NCBI GenBank assembly: GCA_902796295.1
Contig: CADBOL010000180.1
Coordinates: 1-9,396 of the forward strand
DNA length: 9,396 nt
Direction: 5' to 3'
From: Oscillospiraceae bacterium
Lineage (GTDB): Bacteria > Bacillota > Clostridia > Oscillospirales > Acutalibacteraceae
Shown: positions 1 to 7,638 of the stretch, piece after piece
How positions within the stretch are numbered: the first letter of the stretch is position 1
Layout: each line of letters opens with the position of its first letter
Notes under the pieces: generated by a model
Told to the model about the DNA's origin: nothing
Databases searched by the model: none
The model's input: only the letters and a program-made list of their open reading frames with translations
Position numbers and translations under genes: made by a program

Positions 1-5
1 AGTGA

Positions 6-33
6 ATTATATTTTTCAAAATTTTTCTTTCAA
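6..33 (-). promoter_or_regulatory. Probable sigma-A promoter firing leftward out of the window
   Basis: Read on the minus strand, TTGAAA (28-33) is followed by a 16-nt spacer and a perfect TATAAT (6-11). The surrounding sequence is very AT-rich. Transcription would start at about the window edge, so the gene it serves lies to the left and is not seen. The rsmG operon ends at the terminator at 155-182, so a new transcription unit starting here makes sense. AT-rich DNA yields chance matches, hence moderate confidence. Confidence 0.45.
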
Positions 34-56
34 AGTCATTTACTGCCATCATAATC

Positions 57-87
57 ATTGCACATTGCACATTGCTAATTGCACATT
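57..87. repeat. Short tandem-like ATTGCAC repeat tract
   Basis: The unit ATTGCAC/ATTGC recurs with little spacing: ATTGCACATTGCACATTGCT, then AATTGCACATT. A related low-complexity tract built from ATTC and ATTCCGC words lies at 130-154, and another at 8942-8977. These tracts flank the dispersed CGGAGCG element on its outer sides and carry no ORF. They look like slipped or amplified intergenic DNA. Confidence 0.5.
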
Positions 88-89
88 AA

Positions 90-131
90 TATAATCCGGA
101 GCGGGTTGTGCACGCGACCCTCAATTCCGCA
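90..131 (+). repeat. Dispersed intergenic element, copy A (TATAATCCGGAGCG...GCGACCCTCAATTCC)
   Basis: This copy begins TATAATCCGGAGCG (90-103) and continues to GCGACCCTCAATTCCGC (114-130). The middle can fold: 103-109 pairs with 114-120, including two G-U pairs, around a GCAC loop. Two further copies occur at 8751-8790 (inverted) and 8915-8950. They share the same start and the same GCGACC...ATTCC end but differ in length and sequence in between. No gene is present. The stretch 1-154 otherwise holds only AT-rich repeat tracts and the outward promoter. Confidence 0.6.
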
Positions 132-154
132 TTCATCATTCCGCATTCCGCATT

Positions 155-182
155 AAAAAAGCCGCCTTCCGGCGGCTTTTTT
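155..182 (-). terminator. Rho-independent terminator of the typA-rsmG operon
   Basis: A6 (155-160), stem GCCGCC (161-166), loop TTCC, stem GGCGGC (171-176), then T6 (177-182). On the minus strand this reads as a 6-bp GC stem, extendable by A-U pairs, followed by six U. It overlaps the rsmG stop codon by two bases. The structure is symmetric and could also stop transcription on the plus strand. Confidence 0.92.
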
Positions 183-894
183 ACAGCGGTCTTTTTAATA
201 TCTGACCGTATTGACGGGGAAACTTGCTGTCTGTCTCCCCTGTTTTTCTTATCACAATGAGCTTTCTTTCAAATCCGTCGCCGAGTTTAACATCCAAAGT
301 CTTTTCCGTTTCCGCGCCTAAAGCTTTCAATGCGCCCTCTGCGGCGTCAAGCTCCTCGGATGCTTTCGCGCCCTTCATGGAGATAAATATTCCCCCTGTA
401 CGCAGAAACGGCAGGCACAATTCGGATAAAACATTCAGAGAAGCAACAGCGCGCGAAACACAAAAATCATACTTCTCTCTGTGCCCGGGCTCCTTTGCAA
501 GCTCCTCCGCTCTGGCGCTGACCGCTTCGGCAGTTAATCCGAGACTTGAAACAACCTCCGATACAAAGTCTATCTTTTTCGCGGTAGAATCAAGGAGCGT
601 CAGATTGATACCGGGACGCATTATCAGAAGCGGTATGCCCGGAAATCCTCCGCCCGTGCCGACATCAATGACCCGCGCGCCCTGCGGAATATCAGCGGCT
701 GTCAGTATGCTGATGCTGTCGGCAAAATGCTTTACGGCAATCCCGTCGGGATCGGTAACGGCGGTGACATTCATCACCTTGTTTTTTTCGGCCAGCATCC
801 TGGCGTATATTTCAAACCGCTCTGTCTGCCGCGGCTGAACGGGTATATTCATTTTTTCGGCTTCCCGCAGGAATAAATCGCTGTTAAAGAACAT
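181..894 (-). CDS. rsmG: 16S rRNA (guanine-N7)-methyltransferase RsmG (GidB)
   Basis: RsmG transfers a methyl group from SAM to N7 of the guanine equivalent to E. coli 16S rRNA G527, near the streptomycin-sensitive decoding centre. Its loss is known to give low-level streptomycin resistance in several bacteria. The 237-residue product has the family's length. It shows SAM motif [13 protein letters not shown] at about 75-86, an acidic end of strand 2 (LTLLDS, ~98-103), the family SRAVA motif at ~147-151, and a basic C-terminus ending KRPL. I chose the ATG at 894 because AAAGGA lies 9 nt upstream. The open frame continues 27 nt further to a TTG that has no good site. The start overlaps the end of mnmG by 11 nt, which fits translational coupling. 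It is the last gene of the operon. Confidence 0.95.
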   Translation of the reverse strand: MFFNSDLFLREAEKMNIPVQPRQTERFEIYARMLAEKNKVMNVTAVTDPDGIAVKHFADSISILTAADIPQGARVIDVGTGGGFPGIPLLIMRPGINLTLLDSTAKKIDFVSEVVSSLGLTAEAVSARAEELAKEPGHREKYDFCVSRAVASLNVLSELCLPFLRTGGIFISMKGAKASEELDAAEGALKALGAETEKTLDVKLGDGFERKLIVIRKTGETDSKFPRQYGQILKRPL

Positions 895-2761
895 CTCTTC
901 TGTTCCTTTCAAGCCAGACAATCAAAACATTTATATCGGCGGGGGAGACGCCCGATATTCTGCCGGCCTGCCCGACAGTCTCGGGCTTGACCCTGGCAAG
1001 CTTCTCTCTCGCTTCAAGACGAAGGCCCGATATTGCGGAATAATCCGTGCCGTCGGGTATGCGCTGAACCTCGAGACGTTTCATCTCGTTTATCTGCGCC
1101 TGCTGTCTTTTTATGTATCCCTCATATTTGATATCAATCTCCACCTGCTCAAATATCTCTCCGGGCAGGTCCGGTCTTTCCGGGTCAAACGGGGCGAGCA
1201 GATCATAATCAACCAGCGGGCGTTTGAGCAGCTCCGCCATCTTCAATCCTTTTTCAAGCGGAGATGTTCCACGTGAAACAAGTGCGGCATCGAGCTCCGG
1301 TGTTTTCTTTATGGAAACGTTTTTTACTCTCTCGCTCTCTTCCTCAATCAGCCTGAGCTTCTCTTTAAATGCCGTATATCTCTCCTCAGATATCAGACCC
1401 GCCTTATAGCCGTATTCGGTAAGGCGCCTGTCGGCGTTATCCTGCCTGAGGATAAGACGATATTCGGAGCGGCTCGTCATCATACGGTAGGGGTCATTGC
1501 ATCCCTTTGTCACGAGATCATCAATGAGTGTGCCGATATACGATGTGGTCCTGTCAAGAATCATCGGCTCTCTGCCGAGAATCTTCAAGGCGGCGTTCAC
1601 TCCCGCCACAAGCCCCTGCGCCGCCGCCTCTTCATATCCGCTCGAGCCGTTGAACTGCCCCGCGCCGTAAAGACCGGGGAAATCCTTGAATTCGAGTGTC
1701 TGACGAAGAGCAAGGGGATCAACGCAGTCATATTCTATGGCATAAGCCGTGCGCAGAAACTCCGCTTTTTCAAGACCGGGAATGCTGTGTACTATTTTGA
1801 GCTGAACATCCTCGGGCATGGAGGAGGAGAGACCCTGCAGATACATCTCGTCCGTCTTCATCCCGCAGGGCTCGACAAAAATCTGATGCCGCTCCTTTTC
1901 GGAAAATCTGACTATCTTATCCTCAATGCTCGGGCAATATCTCGGACCTACGCCGTCGATTTTACCCGAGAAGAGGGGAGAGCGGTCAAGATTTTCGAGG
2001 ATTATCCTTTTTGTCTCTTCGCCCGTAAAAGCTATGTAGCAGGGCTGTTTGTTCTCAACATTATATTTTTCTGAAAAAGAAAATTGAACTATTTTCTCAT
2101 CGCCGTACTGCGGCTCGAGCGATTCAATATCAACGCTCCTGCGGTTTACGCGCGGCGGAGTGCCGGTCTTGAATCTCCTTGTGGGCACGCCGATTTTTTT
2201 CAGGCACTCAGCAAGCTTCGTTGCCGGAAACATTCCGTCGGGTCCGCTCTCATAGGAAACGTCGCCCACATAGACCCTGCCCGCAAGGAAAGTGCCGGTG
2301 GCGATAACAACGGCCTTTGCCCTGTGCACCGCCTCAAGATGAGTCGTGAGCACCCATTCGCCGTCTTCAAAATACAAATCCGTAATCTCGGCCTGTTTAA
2401 GATACAGGTTTTCCTGCCTCTCGAGCACGCCCTTCATATAATCGGAATAAGCTCTGCGGTCAATCTGAGCCCTGAGCGAATGAACCGCGGGGCCCTTGCC
2501 GAGATTGAGCATCCTGGACTGTATTGTGTTTTTATCCGCGGCGATACCCATTTCGCCGCCGAGAGCATCTATCTCCCTGACGAGATGCCCTTTTGACGTG
2601 CCGCCGATTGACGGGTTGCAGGGCATATTCCCGACCCAGTCGAGATTGATTGTAAACACGGCGGTCTTACAGCCGAGTCTCGCTCCCGCAAGACCGGCCT
2701 CAATGCCCGCGTGCCCCGCGCCGATGACGGCAATATCAAAGTTTTCCGAGTTATACTTCAT
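884..2761 (-). CDS. mnmG: tRNA uridine-5-carboxymethylaminomethyl modification enzyme MnmG (GidA)
   Basis: MnmG is the FAD-dependent partner of the GTPase MnmE; together they install the (carboxymethyl)aminomethyl group on wobble U34 of certain tRNAs. The 625-residue product is full length. It has the N-terminal Rossmann motif GAGHAG at 14-19, GidA signature 1 ([20 protein letters not shown]) from residue 47, a conserved cysteine in the [10 protein letters not shown] segment (~241), and signature 2 beginning [12 protein letters not shown] at ~367. The C-terminal domain is complete. I prefer the ATG at 2761, directly before the FDIAVIGAG core, over the longer frame to 2815, which adds 18 basic non-family residues inside udg. 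The start overlaps the udg end by 11 nt. mnmE, its functional partner and common neighbour, is not in the window. A parS-like site is embedded at codons ~495-500. Confidence 0.97.
   Translation of the reverse strand: MKYNSENFDIAVIGAGHAGIEAGLAGARLGCKTAVFTINLDWVGNMPCNPSIGGTSKGHLVREIDALGGEMGIAADKNTIQSRMLNLGKGPAVHSLRAQIDRRAYSDYMKGVLERQENLYLKQAEITDLYFEDGEWVLTTHLEAVHRAKAVVIATGTFLAGRVYVGDVSYESGPDGMFPATKLAECLKKIGVPTRRFKTGTPPRVNRRSVDIESLEPQYGDEKIVQFSFSEKYNVENKQPCYIAFTGEETKRIILENLDRSPLFSGKIDGVGPRYCPSIEDKIVRFSEKERHQIFVEPCGMKTDEMYLQGLSSSMPEDVQLKIVHSIPGLEKAEFLRTAYAIEYDCVDPLALRQTLEFKDFPGLYGAGQFNGSSGYEEAAAQGLVAGVNAALKILGREPMILDRTTSYIGTLIDDLVTKGCNDPYRMMTSRSEYRLILRQDNADRRLTEYGYKAGLISEERYTAFKEKLRLIEEESERVKNVSIKKTPELDAALVSRGTSPLEKGLKMAELLKRPLVDYDLLAPFDPERPDLPGEIFEQVEIDIKYEGYIKRQQAQINEMKRLEVQRIPDGTDYSAISGLRLEAREKLARVKPETVGQAGRISGVSPADINVLIVWLERNRRDVL
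1265..1280. promoter_or_regulatory. parS: parS chromosome-partitioning site inside mnmG
   Basis: The 16 bases TGTTCCACGTGAAACA agree at every position with the Bacillus-type parS consensus TGTTNCACGTGAAACA bound by ParB/Spo0J. The site is nearly palindromic around CACGTG. It lies within the mnmG coding frame, where the minus strand reads GTT TCA CGT GGA ACA (Val-Ser-Arg-Gly-Thr, residues ~495-499). ParB loads here, spreads as a CTP-dependent clamp and recruits SMC in species where this has been studied. An exact 16-mer is very unlikely by chance in 9.4 kb. ParB binding itself is inferred. Confidence 0.85.
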
Positions 2762-3329
2762 AAGTGTGGTCACACACCTTTTTGATTTTTTCCTGTAAGG
2801 CAAGGAAATCCTCAAGAGCCAGGCCCTTGTTATTCGGGTTTCTCAGAAGAGCGGCGGGGTGGAAGGTACCCATGAAAAGGATTCCGCCCTTTTCGATAAA
2901 CTGCCCGTGCTGCTGCGTTACCCTGAAATCTTTTGAAATAAGACGCATTGCAGATATTCTGCCGAGGCAGACCATTATTTTGGGGCGGATTAGCCTTGTC
3001 TGCTCCCTGAGCCAGTCAATACAGCAGTTCAGCTCCTCCTCGCTCGGGTCCCTGTTTTCGGGAGGGCGGCATTTAACCATATTGGCAATATAGATATTCT
3101 TATGCCTGTCGAGCCCGATATGCGTGAGATATTTATCGAGAAGCTGCCCGCCTCTGCCGACAAACGGCTCGCCCTGCATATCCTCGTTGTAGCCGGGACC
3201 CTCGCCGACAAACATTACCTCGGCCTTTTCGTTTCCGACGCCGAAGACAAGGTTGTTTCTCGTTTCACACAGCCCGCATTTTCTGCAGACGGAGCAGTCC
3301 TTTTTTAAAGATTCCCAGTCCTTATACAT
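2751..3329 (-). CDS. Family-4 uracil-DNA glycosylase with a 4Fe-4S cluster
   Basis: This enzyme removes uracil from DNA to begin base-excision repair. The 192-residue product matches the small thermophile-type family 4 (UdgA-like), not the Ung family. It shows the cluster-binding cysteines CxxCxxCxxC at 12-21, with C15/C18 fitting best as the N-terminal ligand pair, plus C87 ([10 protein letters not shown]) and C102 or C103. Motif A begins [20 protein letters not shown] at residue 42. The late catalytic-loop motif [10 protein letters not shown] is at 156-165. I chose the ATG at 3329, which has GAGGA 6 nt upstream; the frame extends only to a TTG at 3347. It overlaps the end of ribF by 8 nt and the start of mnmG by 11 nt. 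The extra cysteines C12, C21 and the C102-C103 doublet make the exact ligand set uncertain. Confidence 0.93.
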   Translation of the reverse strand: MYKDWESLKKDCSVCRKCGLCETRNNLVFGVGNEKAEVMFVGEGPGYNEDMQGEPFVGRGGQLLDKYLTHIGLDRHKNIYIANMVKCRPPENRDPSEEELNCCIDWLREQTRLIRPKIMVCLGRISAMRLISKDFRVTQQHGQFIEKGGILFMGTFHPAALLRNPNNKGLALEDFLALQEKIKKVCDHTYEV

Positions 3330-4212
3330 TCTTATTCCTCTTCTCAAATATCCTGGCGGATTTCTCCGCGTCTCTCTTTATCTGCGCGCCGAGCGCCTCG
3401 GCGGAGTTGAATCTCATTTCATCCCTGATCCTGTCGATGAGTCTTATCTCGACATTCTTACCATATAAATTGCCGTCAAAGTCAATTATGCAGGTTTCGC
3501 TGCGCAGATCGCTGTCTTCAAATGTCGGTCGTATTCCTATATTGGTGACAGAGGGATATTCCCTGCCGTCGATAACGGCGGCCGAGGCATAGACACCGTA
3601 TTCCGGAACGCAGAAACCTTCCGGAAAATACTGATTGACAGTCGGCGCTCCCATAAGACGGCCCCTCTGAAATCCGCTCTTAACCTCGCTTCTGTATGCG
3701 AATTCATTTCCGAGCATTTCATTGGCTTTCACAATATTGCCGCTCACGAGCGCCTCTCTGATTCTTGAGGAGCTGACCGGGCGGAAATCGCAGTAAACAA
3801 GCGGCACGCTGTTGAATTCAATGCCGGCATCCGAGCAGAGCCCGGAAAGCAGTCGGCAGTCTCCCGCGCCGTCTTTACCGAAGGTATAATTCTCTCCGCA
3901 GCAGACACATCCTGCGTGAAGCCGCCCGACTATGATTTTTTCAAAAAACTCTTCGGGTGTGTAATTTTTTATTTCCGAAAAGGAAATATATTCAATCTCC
4001 GCTCCCGTCTCCCTGATTCTCTCATCCCTTAGGTCATCCTGAAGGATAACGGGCGGGGCGGAGCCTGTCAGAGTGAGCAGGGGATGGCTGTCAAACAGCA
4101 TAACAAAAGGAATAAGCCCGCGCTCTTTTTTTGAAAGAGTGCAGGCAATAACAGCTTTGTGACCTAAATGAAGGCCGTCAAATGTTCCGAGTGCTACTGC
4201 TGTTTGAGTCAT
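3322..4212 (-). CDS. ribF: Bifunctional riboflavin kinase / FAD synthetase RibF
   Basis: RibF phosphorylates riboflavin to FMN and adenylates FMN to FAD in the cytoplasm. The 296-residue product has both domains. The N-terminal FMN adenylyltransferase carries GTFDGLHLGH at 9-18, GENYTFGKDGAGD at 106-118 and SSSRIREAL at 147-155. The C-terminal riboflavin kinase carries GRLMGAPTVN at 184-193 (usually GRxLGFPTAN), NIGIRPTF at 224-231 and the acidic SETCIIDFDGNLYG strand at ~238-251. The start is an ATG with AGGAAG 8 nt upstream, only 2 nt after the typA stop. RibF is commonly found beside truB/rbfA; here it sits with typA and, two genes on, with the FAD-using enzyme MnmG. The A-for-F change in the PTxN loop is a mild variant and I expect the kinase to be active. 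Confidence 0.95.
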   Translation of the reverse strand: MTQTAVALGTFDGLHLGHKAVIACTLSKKERGLIPFVMLFDSHPLLTLTGSAPPVILQDDLRDERIRETGAEIEYISFSEIKNYTPEEFFEKIIVGRLHAGCVCCGENYTFGKDGAGDCRLLSGLCSDAGIEFNSVPLVYCDFRPVSSSRIREALVSGNIVKANEMLGNEFAYRSEVKSGFQRGRLMGAPTVNQYFPEGFCVPEYGVYASAAVIDGREYPSVTNIGIRPTFEDSDLRSETCIIDFDGNLYGKNVEIRLIDRIRDEMRFNSAEALGAQIKRDAEKSARIFEKRNKNV

Positions 4213-4214
4213 CT

Positions 4215-6035
4215 TTATTTCTTCCTGAACTGTTGTTTCATTCTCTGCTCTTTTGAGAGGATGCGCTTTCTCAGGCGCAGTGACTGCGGAGTAACCTCGA
4301 GGAGCTCGTCATCCTTTATGAATTCCATACACTGCTCAAGGCTGAGTGTGCTCGGAGGAACAAGGCGGAGCGCCTCATCCGAGCCGGATGCGCGGGTATT
4401 TGTGAGATGCTTCAGTTTGCAGACATTGCAGGTAACATCTTCGTTTTTGGCGCATTCGCCTATAATCATACCCTCATAAACATCCACGCCGGGGCCGATG
4501 AAAAGGCGGCCTCTGTCCTGCGTATTGAAAAGACCGTAGGCGGAGGAAACGCCCGTTTCGTGAACAACGATTGAGCCCCTCTCCCTGGTCGATATATCTC
4601 CCTTCCACGGCTCGTAGCCGTCAAAGAGCTGGTTCATTATGCCGTTTCCGTTAGTGTCGGTGAGGAACTCCGAGCGGTAGCCGATAAGCCCTCTCGACGG
4701 GATTTTGAATTCAAGATGCGATGAGCCGCCCTCACGCGAGCCCATATTCTCAAGCTCGCCCCTGCGTGAGCCGAGCTTTTCTATGACGATGCCGACATAC
4801 TGCTCGGGGACCTCAACTATGAGCAGCTCCATCGGCTCGTAAACTTTGCCGTTAATCTCCTTGAGGATAACTTTCGGGCGCGATACCTGAAATTCGTATC
4901 CCTGTCGGCGCATGGTCTCAATGAGAATCGAAAGCGAGAGCTCGCCTCTGCCCGAAACCTTGAATGTGTCGGTGGTCTCGGTCTCCTCAACGCGCATGCT
5001 CACGTTGGTCTCAACCTCTTTGAAAAGACGGTCTCTTATATTTCTCGATGTGACAAATTTGCCCTCTTTACCCGCGAACGGGCTGTCATTGACGATGAAA
5101 TTCATCGAAATGGTGGGCTCGTCAATCTTTATGAAGGGAAGCGGCTCAATATGCTCGGGATCGCACAGAGTCTCGCCTATATTTATATCGGCGATACCGC
5201 TGACGCATATAATATCGCCCGCCTGCGCCTCTTCGCACTCGACTCTTCTGAGCCCCTCAAACTGGTAGAGGCGTGAAATCTTGACATTTCTGTTTGTACC
5301 GTCGGTGCTGCAGAGAACGCAGTTTTCGTTTCTGCTGATTCTGCCGCGCTCAACTCTGCCGACGCCTATTCTGCCGATATAATCGTCGTAATCAAGTGAT
5401 GAGAAAAGGCACTGCAGAGGACCTTCGGGGTCACCGAACGGGGGATCGATATGCTCAAGGATGGCGTCAAACAGCGGCCTCATGTCGCCGGAGCGATCCT
5501 CGGGGTCAAGGCTCGAATAGCCGTCTCTCGCGCTCGCGTAGACAACGGGGAATTCAAGCTGATCCTCTTCCGCGCCGAGATCTATGAAAAGATCGAGCAC
5601 CTCGTCAACCACCTCATAGGGGCGCGCGTTGGGTCTGTCAATCTTATTGATGACGACGAGAATCTCCTTTTTGAGATTGAGCGCCTTTTTGAGCACGAAT
5701 CTCGTCTGGGGCATACAGCCCTCAAACGCGTCAACGAGCAGAAGCACTCCGTCAACCATCATAAGGATACGCTCAACCTCGCCTCCGAAATCGGCGTGGC
5801 CGGGGGTGTCGACTATGTTGATTTTTGTGTCTTTGTAGTGAATGGATGTGTTCTTTGAGAGAATTGTAATTCCTCTCTCTCTTTCGAGATCGTTGGAATC
5901 CATGACTCTCTCCGCGACCTGCTCATTCTCTCTGAATGTACCGCTCTGTTTGAGCATCTGGTCAACCAGAGTAGTCTTGCCGTGGTCAACGTGAGCTATG
6001 ATCGCGATGTTTCTTAAATCTTTCTTCTGAGACAA
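4215..6035 (-). CDS. typA: Translational GTPase TypA/BipA
   Basis: BipA is a ribosome-binding GTPase of the EF-G/LepA type, linked in other bacteria to 50S assembly and growth under stress or cold. All expected parts are visible in order: P-loop AHVDHGKTT near residue 14, switch I RGITI, switch II DTPGHADFGGE, NKIDR for guanine specificity, and YASARDG as G5. EF-G-like domains follow, then the BipA-specific C-terminal domain with KHLTNTRASGSDEALRL and ELLEVTPQSLRLRKR. The length of about 606 residues is normal. The start is debatable. A GTG at 6044 extends the frame by three codons but overlaps the best ribosome site, AGGTGAT. That site is placed correctly for the TTG at 6035 (SQKKDLRNIAIIAHVDHG), so I prefer the TTG. 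It lies 15 nt downstream of the transporter stop and 2 nt upstream of ribF. Confidence 0.95.
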   Translation of the reverse strand: MSQKKDLRNIAIIAHVDHGKTTLVDQMLKQSGTFRENEQVAERVMDSNDLERERGITILSKNTSIHYKDTKINIVDTPGHADFGGEVERILMMVDGVLLLVDAFEGCMPQTRFVLKKALNLKKEILVVINKIDRPNARPYEVVDEVLDLFIDLGAEEDQLEFPVVYASARDGYSSLDPEDRSGDMRPLFDAILEHIDPPFGDPEGPLQCLFSSLDYDDYIGRIGVGRVERGRISRNENCVLCSTDGTNRNVKISRLYQFEGLRRVECEEAQAGDIICVSGIADINIGETLCDPEHIEPLPFIKIDEPTISMNFIVNDSPFAGKEGKFVTSRNIRDRLFKEVETNVSMRVEETETTDTFKVSGRGELSLSILIETMRRQGYEFQVSRPKVILKEINGKVYEPMELLIVEVPEQYVGIVIEKLGSRRGELENMGSREGGSSHLEFKIPSRGLIGYRSEFLTDTNGNGIMNQLFDGYEPWKGDISTRERGSIVVHETGVSSAYGLFNTQDRGRLFIGPGVDVYEGMIIGECAKNEDVTCNVCKLKHLTNTRASGSDEALRLVPPSTLSLEQCMEFIKDDELLEVTPQSLRLRKRILSKEQRMKQQFRKK

Positions 6036-6050
6036 GGGAATCACCTGCCG

Positions 6051-7544
6051 TTAATCTTCAATTACCATGCCTTCGGCCTCTCTCTTTGCCTTGAGTTCGG
6101 AAACTATTCTCTCTTTTTCCATACCCGAAATCTTATAGAAGAACATGGGCAGCGCGCAAAGGAGCAGGCTCACGCCCGGCACGATTGAAACGAGCGAAAA
6201 AACTGCGAAATTCTGCGCGTGAGTGAGGTCGGTCGCCGCTTTGATGACCGTGGATGAGAGCATCTCCGCGGGCTTGAAGCCGATAATCATATACATGATG
6301 ATAATGCCGCTGGTTGAGAGCGCATTACCGATTTTATTTATAAAGCCGCTGATCGCGGAGCCGAGACCGTTGTCTCTGAAGCCCGTGGTGAGCTCCATAT
6401 AGTCAAGGCAGTCGCATATCATGGCAAATGTAAGCACATTGATAACGCCGAGGGGAATGCAGGAAATAATAATGAAGGGGATACAGATATAGAGATTTGA
6501 TGTGAACCAGCCTATGAGCGTGGTGCCTATGCTTGCAACGGCGCCCGCAAGACAGGTGGTGATGAGGATTTTCTTATAGTCAAAAATCTTCATAAGCTTC
6601 GGCATAAAGAGCATAGCGCCGAACATGCCGACAATGGCGCAGACCTGGAAAATGGTCTTTACCGAGGAAACGCTCGCGGCGATTGCCGCTGTCTTTTCCT
6701 CAAGGGTCATACCCGTGAGATCGGGTCCTATATAGAAAGCATATCTCGCGACGTGAACAGCCGCCGCCTGGACCATGTATCTGCCGCTTGAGAGCACACC
6801 CATGAGCAAAACGAGCATAAGGGGCTTGCAGGTGAATACTCTTTTAAGCTGAGAGGGGTCGCCGGGCTGACGCTTCTTTACGGGAGGGATTACTCTCTCT
6901 TTTACGTGGAAATAGGAGTTGACATAAAGCACGATTCCGACTGCTACGGTGACAACCGCGATTATGAGATATTTTTTCTTGTCAAATGCAAGGGGATCCG
7001 CCGTACTGATGATTTTGGGGAGAATGAAGCCCGCTGCGAGGAAAAATATTTCGGGCAGGGCGGAGCCGATACTGTTGATGATCTTGGTGAAGGAAATAAC
7101 CGAGCCGCGCTCTTTGGCGTCGGGAGTCATTACATTGGGCAGACACCAGAAGGGAACATCCGCCATTGTGTAGCTCATACCCCAGGCAACGTAGACGACG
7201 GCGGCAAAGATCATCGCGCCTGTCACGCTGCTGATATTGGGGCTCGAATACATAAGAATGGTGAGAACGGCGATGGGTACCGAGGCAAAAAGAATATAGG
7301 GCTTCATCTTACCCCATCTTGTGGTCTTGTGGTCAACTATCATACCCATAAGCGGGTCGTTGATTGCGTCCCAGACTCTGGCCAGGAGCATCAGCAGGAG
7401 CACAAAAATCAGAGGAAGCTGCAGGATGTTGACATAATAGTCGCTGATGTAGCTTGACATCATGGCATAAATCATACCCTGACCGCCTGCGCCCAGGGCA
7501 TACATCCACAATTCCTTTTTGCTTACGTATTTTTTATCTTCCAC
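6051..7544 (-). CDS. GPH-family sugar:cation symporter (MFS transporter)
   Basis: This is an integral membrane carrier of the glycoside-pentoside-hexuronide:cation symporter family (TC 2.A.2, MelB/LacS/XylP-like), expected to import a sugar or glycoside with H+ or Na+. The 497 residues contain about 12 hydrophobic spans and no cleavable signal peptide. The family signature ARVWDAINDPLMGMIVD is at 55-71, followed by TRWGKMKPY in the first cytoplasmic loop. The second-half motif DCLDYMELTTGFRDNGLG is at 378-395. The start is a GTG with AAAGG 9 nt upstream. It is the first gene after the epimerase terminator and leads into typA with a 15-nt gap, so a nutrient transporter heads an otherwise housekeeping operon. 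I see no convincing promoter in the 94-nt gap upstream. The substrate cannot be read from the sequence, and no glycosidase is adjacent. Confidence 0.9.
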   Translation of the reverse strand: MEDKKYVSKKELWMYALGAGGQGMIYAMMSSYISDYYVNILQLPLIFVLLLMLLARVWDAINDPLMGMIVDHKTTRWGKMKPYILFASVPIAVLTILMYSSPNISSVTGAMIFAAVVYVAWGMSYTMADVPFWCLPNVMTPDAKERGSVISFTKIINSIGSALPEIFFLAAGFILPKIISTADPLAFDKKKYLIIAVVTVAVGIVLYVNSYFHVKERVIPPVKKRQPGDPSQLKRVFTCKPLMLVLLMGVLSSGRYMVQAAAVHVARYAFYIGPDLTGMTLEEKTAAIAASVSSVKTIFQVCAIVGMFGAMLFMPKLMKIFDYKKILITTCLAGAVASIGTTLIGWFTSNLYICIPFIIISCIPLGVINVLTFAMICDCLDYMELTTGFRDNGLGSAISGFINKIGNALSTSGIIIMYMIIGFKPAEMLSSTVIKAATDLTHAQNFAVFSLVSIVPGVSLLLCALPMFFYKISGMEKERIVSELKAKREAEGMVIED

Positions 7545-7587
7545 GTTTCTCAGCCTTTCATTAATAGGTGTTTGGGAATCAGAGAAA

Positions 7588-7631
7588 TATAAAAATCAAA
7601 GCAGTGGGCGGCAGAATGCCGCCCGGACTGC
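7588..7631 (-). terminator. Rho-independent terminator after the epimerase-like gene
   Basis: A 13-bp hairpin runs as GCAGT (7601-7605), GGGCGGCA (7606-7613), loop GAA, TGCCGCCC (7617-7624), a GG bulge, then ACTGC (7627-7631). On the minus strand it is followed by TTTGATTTTT. It begins 7 nt beyond the stop of the SDR gene and separates that gene from the transporter operon. The inner stem resembles a hairpin in the repeat block at 8884-8902, so the stem may itself be a recurring module. Confidence 0.85.
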
Positions 7632-7638
7632 GATAATA

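Noticed and set aside
2764..2775. Near-palindrome GTGTGGTCACAC just upstream of the mnmG start
   Set aside because: Two 5-bp arms with only 2 nt between them cannot form a good hairpin, it lies inside the udg coding end, and no matching second site was seen.
2762..2815. Longer N-terminus for mnmG starting at 2815
   Set aside because: The 18 extra residues are unlike the family, lie fully inside udg, and the ATG at 2761 starts right before the conserved FAD-binding core.
5451..5858. 135-codon plus-strand frame opposite typA
   Set aside because: It is antisense to the conserved GTPase domain, with no ribosome site or recognisable product; it is a shadow of typA codon use.
6898..6913. Second parS-like sequence (TCTTTTACGTGGAAAT) inside the transporter gene
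   Set aside because: Only 12 of 16 positions agree and the essential central CACGTG is TACGTG, so ParB binding is not expected.
6906..7457. 183-codon plus-strand frame opposite the transporter
   Set aside because: It is antisense to transmembrane segments of the GPH symporter and rich in His/Asp/Gly as expected from reverse-complemented hydrophobic codons; no independent support.
7545..7587. Promoter for the transporter operon in the gap before its start
   Set aside because: TATTAAT at about 7558-7564 could be a -10 box, but no acceptable -35 hexamer lies 16-18 nt upstream, so I did not list it.
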